This document shows, piece after piece, positions 23,759 to 33,472 of a stretch of 64,000 nt of DNA. How positions within the stretch are numbered: position 1 is the first letter of the stretch; each line of letters opens with the position of its first letter. Both the position numbers and the translations under genes were made by a program. Source of the DNA: an uncultured Clostridia bacterium. GTDB lineage: Bacteria; Bacillota; Clostridia; Christensenellales; CAG-917. The stretch spans positions 161,900-225,899 of the forward strand of contig CANQNQ010000001.1 of NCBI GenBank assembly GCA_947625225.1, in the 5' to 3' direction. Below the pieces are notes generated by a model. That model saw only the letters and a program-made list of their open reading frames with translations, was not told the origin of the DNA and made no database searches.

Positions 23759-25291
23759 TCACTCCCACTCTATGGTCGCGGGCGGCTTGCCCGTCACGTC
23801 GTAGACCACGCGGGACACTCCCTTGACCTCGTTGACTATGCGCGAGGAGACCACGTCCAGCACGGAGTACGGTATGTGCGCGTACTCGCAGGTCATGAAG
23901 TCCGACGTGATGACGGCGCGCAAGCCCAGCACGTAGTTGTACGTGCGCCCGTCTCCCATCACGCCCACGGTGCGCATGTCGGTAAGCACGGCAAAATATT
24001 GGTCGTAATGCAAGCCCGCTTTTTCCAGCTCGCAGCGGTATATCCAATCCGCCTCCCTCAAAATGTCCAGCCTCTCGCGCGTGATCTCGCCTATGCAGCG
24101 CACCGCAAGACCCGGACCGGGGAAGGGTTGGCGGGACACCAGCTTCTCGTCAAGCCCCAGCTTCCTGCCCAACGCGCGCACTTCGTCCTTAAAGAGGGAG
24201 CGCAGCGGCTCCACAATGCCTATAAACTTGGTGTCCTTGGGCAGCCCGCCAACGTTGTGGTGGGATTTGATGACTGCGCCCGTGGTAAGTCCGCTTTCAA
24301 CGACGTCGGGATATATGGTGCCCTGCGCAAGAAAGCTGCCCTCGAATTTGGCGCTCTCCTGCTCGAACACTCTGACGAATTCCTCGCCTATTATCTTGCG
24401 CTTTCTTTCCGGCTCCGTGACGCCCTGAAGCTTGCTCAAAAACCGCTCGGACGCGTCCACGCGCACAAAGTTGAGGGATTTGCCGCTGAACGCCTGCTCT
24501 ATCTCGTCCCCCTCGTTTTTGCGCATCATGCCGTGGTCCACAAATATACAGGTGAGCTGATTGGGGATCGCCTTTTCAAGTATGGCGGCGCAGACGGAGC
24601 TGTCCACCCCTCCGCTGAGCCCCAATACGACCTGTTTGTCGCCGACCTGCTCGCGTATGCGCGCCACTTCGCGCTCGATGAAATCGTCGATGTTGTAGTC
24701 ACCCTTTGCCTTGCACACCTCGTAAAGGAAGTTGTGCAGCAGCTTTGTGCCCTCGCGCGTGCGCTCCACCTCGGGATGGAATTGCACCGCGTACAGTCCC
24801 TTTTGCTCGTCGCACATTGCCGCGATGGGACAATCCGCCGTGTGCGCCACCGCTCTGAAGCCTTGAGGCATGCGCGCGACGTAGTCGGTGTGGCTCATCA
24901 GCGTGACGGTGTTGAGTTCAAGGTCCTTGAACAGCGCGCAGGAGGGGTCGTCGTATACGGCGTCAATGGTGCCGTACTCGCTCACGCCGCACGCCTTCAC
25001 CTCTCCGCCGAGGGTGTACGCCATCAACTGCATGCCGTAGCAAATGCCCAGTATGGGGATGCCCAGCTCGAACAGTTCCCGTACGGTGTGCGGCGAACTT
25101 GCGTCGTACACGCTGTGCGGCCCGCCCGTGAGGATCATGCCTATGGGCGCTATCTCCTTAAGCCTCTCTATGGGCGTGCTGCCCGCAAGTATCTGCGAAT
25201 GCACTCCGCACTCCCTGACTCTGCGGGCGATAAGCTCCTTATACTGTCCGCCAAAGTCCAGCACTACCACAGTCTGATTTGCGTTTTTCAT
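23759..25291 (-). CDS. guaA: GMP synthase (glutamine-hydrolyzing)
   Basis: [50 protein letters not shown]. Confidence 0.95.
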   Translation of the reverse strand: MKNANQTVVVLDFGGQYKELIARRVRECGVHSQILAGSTPIERLKEIAPIGMILTGGPHSVYDASSPHTVRELFELGIPILGICYGMQLMAYTLGGEVKACGVSEYGTIDAVYDDPSCALFKDLELNTVTLMSHTDYVARMPQGFRAVAHTADCPIAAMCDEQKGLYAVQFHPEVERTREGTKLLHNFLYEVCKAKGDYNIDDFIEREVARIREQVGDKQVVLGLSGGVDSSVCAAILEKAIPNQLTCIFVDHGMMRKNEGDEIEQAFSGKSLNFVRVDASERFLSKLQGVTEPERKRKIIGEEFVRVFEQESAKFEGSFLAQGTIYPDVVESGLTTGAVIKSHHNVGGLPKDTKFIGIVEPLRSLFKDEVRALGRKLGLDEKLVSRQPFPGPGLAVRCIGEITRERLDILREADWIYRCELEKAGLHYDQYFAVLTDMRTVGVMGDGRTYNYVLGLRAVITSDFMTCEYAHIPYSVLDVVSSRIVNEVKGVSRVVYDVTGKPPATIEWE

Positions 25292-25342
25292 TATAAAAGC
25301 CCCTTTATGCAACCGTTTTTGCGCAGTAAAACGCGTTTTTGG

Positions 25343-26614
25343 TCATTTTATGATTATCGCGTCGCGCTCCGCGCCGACGGATATGTACTTTATTTTTGCG
25401 CCCACTGCGCGCTCGATGTACTCGATATATTTGCGCGCGTTTAGAGGCAACTCCTCGTATTTGCGGCATTCCGCGGTTGACGTTTTCCAGCCGTCGAGGT
25501 ACTCTATCACGGGCTTTGCCGCGTTGAGCGCTTCGCCGGAGGGAAAGTCCGTCACCCTGACGCCGTTTACGTCGTACGCCACGCACACGGGTATTTTGTC
25601 CATATTGTCCAATATGTCCAGCTTGGTCAGCGCGATCTCGTCCGCCGCCTGCACCATGCAGCCGTAGCGGGACGCGACCACGTCGAAGCCGCCCACTCTG
25701 CGGGGACGCCCCGTTGCCGCGCCGTATTCGCCGCCCGCCTTGCGCAGGTTTTCCGCCTCGTCGCCGAACATCTCCGCCGTAAAGGGGCCCTCGCCCACGC
25801 AGGTGGAGTACGCCTTCATCACGCCGATCGCCACGTCCACCTTGCGGTTGGGCACGCCCGCGCCCACGGGTCCGTATGCGGTGATGGTGGATGAGGACGT
25901 GGTGTAGGGATATATGCCGTAGTCAATGTCTCTAAGCGCGCCCAGTTGCGCCTCCAGCATGACGCGCTTGCCCTCGTCGAGGGCGCGGTTGAGGTACACG
26001 CTGACGTCGCAGATGTAATCCTTAAGCGGCGCGCCGTAACGCTCGAACCACTCCAACATGCCGTCCACCGTGTACGCCTCGCCGCCGTACGCGTTGGCGA
26101 TGGTCAGATTTTTCCACTCCACGATGGTCTCCAGCCTGCTGCGCAGGTATTCGGGATGCAGCAGATCGCCCATGCGGATGGCCTTCTTCATATATTTGTC
26201 CGCGTATATGGGGGAGATGCCGCGACGCGTGGAGCCAAACTTCCTTGCGCCTAGCCTGTCCTCCTCAAGGCAGTCCTGCATGACGTCGAAGGGACAGCAC
26301 ACCACCGCCTTGTCGCTTATCTTGAGGTTGGCGGGCGAGATGCTTATGCCGCCCTCCCTCAGCCTTGCGATCTCCTTTGAGAGGTGCTCGATGTCGATGA
26401 CCATACCCACGCCCATCACGTTGACCTTGTCCTCGCGCAATATGGCGGAAGGCAGCAGATTGAGCACAAACTTGCCCTTGTCGTTGATGACGGTATGTCC
26501 GGCGTTGTTGCCGCCCTGATAGCGCACCACTATGTCCTGCGACTGAGCCAACAAGTCCACCATGCGGCCCTTGCCCTCGTCGCCCCAGTTGATACCCACA
26601 ATTGATGTAAGCAT
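25343..26614 (-). CDS. purA: Adenylosuccinate synthase
   Basis: GINWGDEGKGRMVDLLA, QGGNNAGHTV, GSTRRGISPIYADK. Confidence 0.95.
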   Translation of the reverse strand: MLTSIVGINWGDEGKGRMVDLLAQSQDIVVRYQGGNNAGHTVINDKGKFVLNLLPSAILREDKVNVMGVGMVIDIEHLSKEIARLREGGISISPANLKISDKAVVCCPFDVMQDCLEEDRLGARKFGSTRRGISPIYADKYMKKAIRMGDLLHPEYLRSRLETIVEWKNLTIANAYGGEAYTVDGMLEWFERYGAPLKDYICDVSVYLNRALDEGKRVMLEAQLGALRDIDYGIYPYTTSSSTITAYGPVGAGVPNRKVDVAIGVMKAYSTCVGEGPFTAEMFGDEAENLRKAGGEYGAATGRPRRVGGFDVVASRYGCMVQAADEIALTKLDILDNMDKIPVCVAYDVNGVRVTDFPSGEALNAAKPVIEYLDGWKTSTAECRKYEELPLNARKYIEYIERAVGAKIKYISVGAERDAIIIK

Positions 26615-26711
26615 AATGTACCTCTTTGATTTTATGTCAACGCGGAGCTATTCCGCGTTTGCGCCTTTTTTGCAAAATACGATGTTTATGTACCTGTTTT
26701 GCATGGATAAA

Positions 26712-28142
26712 CTACACTTTTATCTCTTCTCTCGCTCCAATCTGCGCGCGGTTTGCCTCCACGACGGGGTCGACGTATTGCGAGATATATTCCTCCACCT
26801 GCTGCTCCGCCCTGCCCGTAAACGCCTTGACATCCAGCAGTTTTTTAAGCTCCGCCTCGCAAAGCCCGAACGCGGGATCGGCAAGTATGCGCGCCAAAAG
26901 GTCATTGTCGCCGCCCTCCTCCTTGACCACCTTTGCGGCGGCTACGGAATGACGGCGTATCGCCTCGTGCAGCGCCTGTCTGTCGCCGCCCTTTTCGCTT
27001 ACGCAGTACATAAGTATGTTCTCCGTCGCCATAAACGGAAGCTCCCGGTCGAGGTCGCGCGCAATTATCTTGGGATATATCTTGAGCCCCTCTATGACGT
27101 TGCGGTAAAGCGCGAGTATCGCGTCCACGGCGAGGAACGCCTCCGGTATGGATATGCGGCGATTGGCGCTGTCGTCCAGCGTCCTTTCAAACCACTGCGT
27201 AGCGGCGGTTATGGCGGGGTTGAGGGAGTCGCACATGACGTATCGCGCAAGCGAGGCTATGCGTTCGCTGCGCATGGGATTGCGCTTGTACGCCATCGCG
27301 GAGGAGCCTATCTGCCCGTCCTCGAAGGGTTCCTCCACCTCTTTGAGATTGGAGAGCAAGCGTATGTCGTTGGAAAATTTCGCCGCGCTCTGCGCAATGC
27401 CGCACAGCGCCGTCAGCACGTTGTAGTCCACCTTGCGAGAATAGGTCTGCCCGCTCACGGCGTAGGTGCCCTCAAAACCCATCTTCTCGGCGATGAGCGC
27501 GTCAAGTTGCTTCACCTTGTCGTGGTCGCCGCCAAACAGTTCCAGAAAACTTGCCGCGGTGCCCGTGGTCCCCTTGCAACCCAGAAGGCGGAGCCTGCCA
27601 AGCTCGAAGTCCAGCCTTTCGAGATCGAACATGAGGTCCTGCAGCCACAGCGTGGCGCGCTTGCCCACGGTTGTGGGCTGGGCGGGCTGGAAATGCGTGT
27701 ATGCCAACGTCGCCAATCCCTTGTGCTTCATCGCGAAGTCCCTCACTGCGGCAATGACCGCAATCAATTCTCCGCGCAGGATATATAGCCCCTCGCGCAT
27801 GCAGATGATGTCCGTGTTGTCGCCCACAAAACAGCTGGTGGCGCCAAGATGTATGATGGGCTTCGCCTTCGGGCAAGCCGCGCCGAAGGTGAGCACGTGC
27901 GCCATCACGTCGTGGCGTACCTCGCGCTCCTTGGCGGCAGCCATGGCGTAATCGATGTCGTCAAGATGCGCCTTCATCTCGGCGATCTGCTCGTCGGTGA
28001 TGGCGATCCCCAACTGCTTTTCCGCCTCGGCAAGCGCGACCCACAGCCTGCGCCAGGTGCCGAATTTGAAGTCCGCCGACCACACTTTTTTCATGCGCTC
28101 GGACGCGTAGCGTTCGCTGAGCGGCGAAACGTAGCTGTTCAT
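26712..28142 (-). CDS. purB: Adenylosuccinate lyase
   Basis: TSCFVGDNTD, THFQPAQPTTVGKR, GSSAMAYKRNPMRSE. Confidence 0.95.
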   Translation of the reverse strand: MNSYVSPLSERYASERMKKVWSADFKFGTWRRLWVALAEAEKQLGIAITDEQIAEMKAHLDDIDYAMAAAKEREVRHDVMAHVLTFGAACPKAKPIIHLGATSCFVGDNTDIICMREGLYILRGELIAVIAAVRDFAMKHKGLATLAYTHFQPAQPTTVGKRATLWLQDLMFDLERLDFELGRLRLLGCKGTTGTAASFLELFGGDHDKVKQLDALIAEKMGFEGTYAVSGQTYSRKVDYNVLTALCGIAQSAAKFSNDIRLLSNLKEVEEPFEDGQIGSSAMAYKRNPMRSERIASLARYVMCDSLNPAITAATQWFERTLDDSANRRISIPEAFLAVDAILALYRNVIEGLKIYPKIIARDLDRELPFMATENILMYCVSEKGGDRQALHEAIRRHSVAAAKVVKEEGGDNDLLARILADPAFGLCEAELKKLLDVKAFTGRAEQQVEEYISQYVDPVVEANRAQIGAREEIKV

Positions 28143-28353
28143 TTCCCCTCCGTAAAAAAGGTGTGCGATTTTATATTAGACCCGCTAAAAAAATGTACAC
28201 CTCTTCCTTTATATTTAATACACTAACAATATAGCACTTAAGGCATGCTTTGTCAAACCCAAAGCCCCTCGCGCGCCCCTAAATTTTGTAATATTTCAAA
28301 TAAAGCAGATTTCGCCCACGCGCGTCGCACGCAGGACGGGCGGACGTCTCGCC

Positions 28354-29124
28354 TCAGATATTTACGCCAAACAGCGGAAAAACGGTGAGGGCAACGCCCA
28401 ACGTAAGCGTATACGCGGCAAAGGGCAACAAGCTGCGCCCCTTGACCAATTTCAAAAACAGCGTCACCGCCGCCAGCCCCGATATAAACGCGCTTGACAT
28501 GCCCACCGCAAGCGGCAGGGCGCCCACAATGGGCGCCGCGCCCGTATAAAGCTCTGCTCCCTCTACTGCCGCGGAACCTATTATTATGGGTATGGACAGC
28601 AAAAACGAGAAGTCCGCCGCGTCCTGTTTGGGCACGCCGCAAAGGGTCATCGCGGATATTGTGGCGCCGCTTCTGGACACGCCGGGTAAAACCGATATAC
28701 CCTGAAAAACGCCTGTTAATATGCTTATTTTGGCAGTTAAAAACCTTGTTTTGTCGCTTTTGAGCTTTTCGGAAGCAAACAGCAGGCATGCCGTCAGCAC
28801 AAATCCGAAGCCCAACAACTTGCCCTCAAGCAGCTGAGGAAACGCGAATTTGAACACCGCCGCAATTGCCACTGTGGGGACGCACGCCAAGACGATATAC
28901 AGCGTGGTCTTTTGAAAGGGCCGCCTGACGAGCGCCCATATCCGCTTGCGCATGACGATGACGACGGCGGCGAGAGTGGCTACGTGCACAGCGATGTTGA
29001 ACGCCATGTCCGGCACCCCCACGCCCAACTTTTCAAGCAGCAGCAGATGTCCCGACGACGATATGGGCAAAAACTCGCCCAAGCCCTGCGCCAAGCCCAA
29101 TATCAATGCTTCCCACCAACTCAC
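28354..29124 (-). CDS. uppP: Undecaprenyl-diphosphatase
   Basis: QGLGEFLPISSSGHLLLL, LPGVSRSGATISAM. Confidence 0.93.
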   Translation of the reverse strand: MSWWEALILGLAQGLGEFLPISSSGHLLLLEKLGVGVPDMAFNIAVHVATLAAVVIVMRKRIWALVRRPFQKTTLYIVLACVPTVAIAAVFKFAFPQLLEGKLLGFGFVLTACLLFASEKLKSDKTRFLTAKISILTGVFQGISVLPGVSRSGATISAMTLCGVPKQDAADFSFLLSIPIIIGSAAVEGAELYTGAAPIVGALPLAVGMSSAFISGLAAVTLFLKLVKGRSLLPFAAYTLTLGVALTVFPLFGVNI

Positions 29125-29241
29125 CTTGCGCTCTCCTCCCCCGCAAATTGCGCCTTTTTCCGCTTTACTAATGCGCCGATCGCGTTTATAATATAGTGTA
29201 TGAAAGGACGGGGAGGGTTAGAAGCCTTCCTCAGGAGGACT

Positions 29242-30324
29242 ATGAAGCTTGGTGTTGTGGGACTTCCCAATGTAGGCAAAAGCACGCTGTTCAACGCGAT
29301 AACCAACGCGGGCGCGCAGGCGGCGAACTATCCGTTTTGCACCATCGAGCCCAACGTGGGCGTGGTGGCGGTGCCCGACGAGAGGCTGGACAAGCTGGCG
29401 GCGCTGTACGACAGCCGCAAGATCACCCCTACTTCGCTGGAATTTGTGGACATCGCGGGACTTGTGAAGGGCGCAAGCCGCGGCGAAGGACTGGGCAACA
29501 AATTTTTGTCGCACATACGCGAGGTGGACGCCATCGTGCACGTGGTGCGCTGTTTTGACGACTCCAACATAACGCACGTGGACGGCTCGGTCAACCCCGC
29601 CCGCGACGTGGAGACCATCAATTACGAGCTTATATTTGCCGACCTCGAAACGCTGGAACGCCGCATGGCGAAGGCGCTGAGTATGGCAAAGGCGGACAAA
29701 AAATATCAGGAGGACGTGACGCGCATCACCGCTATGCAGGCGTGGCTGGAGGGCGGCAAGCCCCTGCGCAACATGCCCATGGACGAGGACTTCAAACGCT
29801 TTGCGGACGAGCAATTTCTGCTGACGATGAAGCCCGTCATATTTGTCGCCAACACCGACGAGGACGGCATCCACGGCAACGCCTACAGCGCCGAAGTGGA
29901 GCGCATCGCGGCAAACGAGCACAGCGAGGCGATAGTGTTGTGCGCAAAGCTCGAAGAGGACCTCGCCGCCCTGTCGCAGGACGAACGCGAGATATTTATG
30001 AGCGAATACGGCCTTGAGGAGAGCGGATTGGACAGGCTGGTCAAGGCGTCCTACAAATTGCTGGGACTTATAAGCTACCTCACCGCGGGCGAAAAGGAGA
30101 CGCGCGCCTGGACGATAAAAGCGGGCACCAAGGCCCCGCAAGCCGCGGGCAAAATACACAGCGATTTCGAGAGAGGATTTATCCGCGCGGAGATAGTGGA
30201 CTACGCCACCCTGCTTGAGTGCGGCAGTTGGGCAAACGCCAAGGAAAAAGGCAAGATCCGCAGCGAAGGGAAGGACTACGTGATGCAGGAAAACGACGTG
30301 GTCCTATTCCGTATAAACGTATAA
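29242..30324 (+). CDS. ychF: Redox-regulated ATPase YchF (Obg-family)
   Basis: GLPNVGKSTLFNAITNAGAQAANYPFCTIEPNVG; AGGAGG RBS before ATG at 29242. Confidence 0.95.
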   Translation: MKLGVVGLPNVGKSTLFNAITNAGAQAANYPFCTIEPNVGVVAVPDERLDKLAALYDSRKITPTSLEFVDIAGLVKGASRGEGLGNKFLSHIREVDAIVHVVRCFDDSNITHVDGSVNPARDVETINYELIFADLETLERRMAKALSMAKADKKYQEDVTRITAMQAWLEGGKPLRNMPMDEDFKRFADEQFLLTMKPVIFVANTDEDGIHGNAYSAEVERIAANEHSEAIVLCAKLEEDLAALSQDEREIFMSEYGLEESGLDRLVKASYKLLGLISYLTAGEKETRAWTIKAGTKAPQAAGKIHSDFERGFIRAEIVDYATLLECGSWANAKEKGKIRSEGKDYVMQENDVVLFRINV

Positions 30325-30515
30325 TCCTTTGGGCTTATAAACGTCGCATCTCTTTGTAGCGCTTTCGTTTTTTCTCAGTCATGTACGCAACTTCAGTTGC
30401 ATATAAACTATGGCCTTTGACCGGACGCCAAAAGCCACAAACAACAATTTATCAATACAAATTGAAAGGTTAAAATATACATTATGTCGCCTGAGGCAAA
30501 ACGCCGCGGGCGATT

Positions 30516-31544
30516 TTATTTTGCACAATGCTCCGCCAAAACAAGATTTGCGTCCGCGTCAAACACCAGCTTGTCGCCGTATATCCTGTCGTACACGGCG
30601 TATGTCCCCGCCGCCCCGTCCACGGCGAATGTCGCCACGGTGCACAGCTTGCCGGGGTACTTCAGCCTGTCCTCGTAGACGGAAGTATCGAAGCTGTCGC
30701 CCTCGTATTCCAGCGCGCGCACAAGGTCGTCTATGCTTGCGTCATCGCCGAGAGCGGAGATCGATTCGGCCGTTTTATCGCGCCTGAACACCGAGCTGAC
30801 GGGTACGTCCGCCGCGCAAAGCGGCTCGCGCGTGAGGAAGTGATTGCTGCGCGCGTATCTGTCGCGTATGGGCGTTTTGGTGAGTTCGACGATATCCTTT
30901 TCAAAATTGCACATCTCGGCTGTGCGCACGTCCAGCACGTTGAGGCTGAAGGGCGAGGCGACCTCGATGGAGCTAAGTTTGCGCTCGACTTCCTCGACGC
31001 TCTTTGAATTTATGATGTCTCTCAGCACAATAAAGCGGGATATATTTTCGCATTGCAATCTGCCGCCGAATATGTGGTTGCTTGAAAACGCCAGCCCGTA
31101 GCTGTTGAAAGCGAACGCGCTGCCAGCCATGCGGGACGCCATTGTGTAGGCAAACACAAATCCGTCCTCGTAGTTGTACTTTACAAGCGCGACGTCCTCG
31201 CCGACAAAGTCCACGTCGTCCTCGTTGTGCGCAAACAGGGCGCGGCCGCCCTTGTTGTACGCGACCGTGGTGCAGCCGTGTACGCCGCCGCAGATCTCGG
31301 GGAACATATACAGCAACATCGCCTCGCGCGAGGTCTCGGCTCCGTCCGCCCTGCCCAATATCTCGTCAAGGCAATTGGGCATGCTGCGCCTCAGCTGCTC
31401 CTGCAGCGCGCAAATGCGCTCGCGATATTTTGGCACGCGCGCGCAGACGATGGGCATTACGCCGTCGAGATAGTGCTTGAATTGTCTGCCTATCGCCAGC
31501 CCCATGTCGTAGTGGGAACCGCCGACCTCAAAAATTTTGATCAT
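30516..31544 (-). CDS. C45-family autoproteolytic acyltransferase/hydrolase (acyl-CoA:6-APA acyltransferase-like)
   Basis: HGCTTVAYNKGGRALFAHNEDD: candidate N-terminal nucleophile Cys after GGVHG; ATG at 31544. Confidence 0.75.
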   Translation of the reverse strand: MIKIFEVGGSHYDMGLAIGRQFKHYLDGVMPIVCARVPKYRERICALQEQLRRSMPNCLDEILGRADGAETSREAMLLYMFPEICGGVHGCTTVAYNKGGRALFAHNEDDVDFVGEDVALVKYNYEDGFVFAYTMASRMAGSAFAFNSYGLAFSSNHIFGGRLQCENISRFIVLRDIINSKSVEEVERKLSSIEVASPFSLNVLDVRTAEMCNFEKDIVELTKTPIRDRYARSNHFLTREPLCAADVPVSSVFRRDKTAESISALGDDASIDDLVRALEYEGDSFDTSVYEDRLKYPGKLCTVATFAVDGAAGTYAVYDRIYGDKLVFDADANLVLAEHCAK

Positions 31545-31692
31545 ATGTTTCTCCGCCGATAAGTGTAGCACATCTCGCGCCACAATAAAACCCTTTTGCC
31601 CTATTTTTCAAAAAAAGCAAATCTAGTTGCGCGATGGGGCACAATTGGGTTATTATATTGTTTGATATATGTATTTACGCGAGGTTTACACT

Positions 31693-33375
31693 ATGTTTGA
31701 AGACAAACTTGCCGCAGCACTTGCGCGCGACGGAATAAGCGAAGCCGACGCGCTTGGCGCGCTGGAAGTCCCAAAAGAGGCAAAATTGGGCGACATATGC
31801 CTGCCCTGCTTCAAGTTTTCGCGCGCGCTGAGACAGGCTCCCCCCGTCATCGCCGCGTCCCTTAAGGACAGCGTGGCCGCGCTCCCCTTTGTGGAAAAAG
31901 CGGAAGTCGTGGGCGGCTATCTCAACATATTCTTCGACCGCAGGACCGTCGCGGAGGGCATATCCCAAGCCGCGCAAAGCAAGGACGTGGGCAAAAGCGA
32001 CGAGGGCAACGGCAAGACCATTTGCATAGACTTCAGCTCCGTCAACATCGCCAAACCCTTCCACATCGGGCACCTCAGCACCACCGTGATAGGCGGCGCG
32101 CTGTACCGCATATTTGCCCACCTTGGCTACAAGGTGGTGGGCATCAACCATCTGGGCGATTGGGGCACGCAGTTTGGCAAGCTGATAGTCGCCACCCGCA
32201 AATGGTCCTCCCTTGAGGAAGTCGCCGCAAACGACGAGTATTTCCTCAACACCCTCTATGTCCGCTACCACCGCGAGGCGGAGGAGCACCCCGAGATGGA
32301 CGACGAAGCGCGCGCCTGGTTCAAGCGCATTGAGGACGGCGACAAGGAAGCCACCGCCTACTTCAACGTGTTCAAAGAGGTCACGATGCGCGCGGTCTCC
32401 AAGGTGTACGACAGGCTGAAGATACACTTTGACAGCTACGCGGGCGAGAGCTTCTACAACGACAAGATGGAGCCGTGCCTCGATATATTGCGCAAAAAGG
32501 GTTTGCTGAAGCAAAGCGACGGCGCGCAGATAGTGGACCTTGAGGCATACAACATGCCTCCCTGCCTGCTTGTAAAGGCGGACGGCGCCACGCTTTACGC
32601 CACCCGCGACATCGCCGCGGCGTACTACCGCAAGCAGACCTATGATTTTTACAAATGCCTCTATGTCGTAGCGTATCAACAGGACTTGCACTTTAAGCAG
32701 CTGTTTCAGGTGCTTAAACTTATGGATTTTGCGGGAGCGCAGGATATGGAGCATATCGCGTTCGGCATGGTGTCCATGGAGGACGGCGCAATGTCCACGC
32801 GCAACGGCCGCGTCATCTGGCTGAAGGAAGTGCTGGATAAGGCGGTGGAAAAGGCGCGCGGCATCATCGAGGAAAAAAATCCGAATATACAAAACAAGAC
32901 CGCCATCGCGGAGAGCGTGGGCGTGGGCGCGGTGGTGTTCTCGGCGCTGTGGAACAACCGCATAAAGGACATCGTGTTCTCCTACGACAAGGTGCTCAAC
33001 TTTGACGGCGAAACGGCGCCCTACGTGCAGTACACTCACGCGCGTTGCGCAAGCGCGCTGCGCAAGGGCGGGACATTCGATATTTCAAACGCCGACCTCG
33101 ACGCCATAACGGACGACGACGGCTACGACGTGATAAAGAGCGTGCTGGGCTTTGGCGACAGCGTGCGCACCGCCGCAAAATTGCGCGAGCCATGCATTGT
33201 GACAAGGCACATCGTGGACCTCGCGGGCAAGTTCAACAAGTTCTACATCGGTCACCGCATAGTGGTCGACGACGAGCGCGTAAAAAATGCCCGCCTTATG
33301 CTGACCGCCGCTGTAAAAAACACCATCTCCTGCGGTCTCTCCCTGCTTGGCATAGACGCCCCGGACGAGATGTAA
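31693..33375 (+). CDS. argS: Arginine--tRNA ligase
   Basis: FSSVNIAKPFHIGHLSTTVIG (HIGH), GDWGTQFGKLI, QYTHAR. Confidence 0.95.
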   Translation: MFEDKLAAALARDGISEADALGALEVPKEAKLGDICLPCFKFSRALRQAPPVIAASLKDSVAALPFVEKAEVVGGYLNIFFDRRTVAEGISQAAQSKDVGKSDEGNGKTICIDFSSVNIAKPFHIGHLSTTVIGGALYRIFAHLGYKVVGINHLGDWGTQFGKLIVATRKWSSLEEVAANDEYFLNTLYVRYHREAEEHPEMDDEARAWFKRIEDGDKEATAYFNVFKEVTMRAVSKVYDRLKIHFDSYAGESFYNDKMEPCLDILRKKGLLKQSDGAQIVDLEAYNMPPCLLVKADGATLYATRDIAAAYYRKQTYDFYKCLYVVAYQQDLHFKQLFQVLKLMDFAGAQDMEHIAFGMVSMEDGAMSTRNGRVIWLKEVLDKAVEKARGIIEEKNPNIQNKTAIAESVGVGAVVFSALWNNRIKDIVFSYDKVLNFDGETAPYVQYTHARCASALRKGGTFDISNADLDAITDDDGYDVIKSVLGFGDSVRTAAKLREPCIVTRHIVDLAGKFNKFYIGHRIVVDDERVKNARLMLTAAVKNTISCGLSLLGIDAPDEM

Positions 33376-33422
33376 AAGACAAAAACGACGCTTTATGTGT
33401 AGAATTTGATACTATAAACATC

Positions 33423-33452
33423 AAAAAAGCGAGAATTTATCTCGCTTTTTTT
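33423..33452. terminator. Bidirectional terminator between argS and glnN
   Basis: AAAAAAGCGAG-AATTTAT-CTCGCTTTTTTT. Confidence 0.85.
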
Positions 33453-33472
33453 GTATTGATTTTGTTTTGATT

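Noticed and set aside
23687-25444. 585-aa plus-strand ORF antisense to guaA
   Set aside because: Antisense artefact opposite a clear GMP synthase.
26639-26657. AACGCGGA-gcta-TTCCGCGTT hairpin between purA and purB
   Set aside because: On the coding (minus) strand it is not followed by a U tract, so I cannot call it a terminator or attenuator; no purine-riboswitch core recognised nearby.
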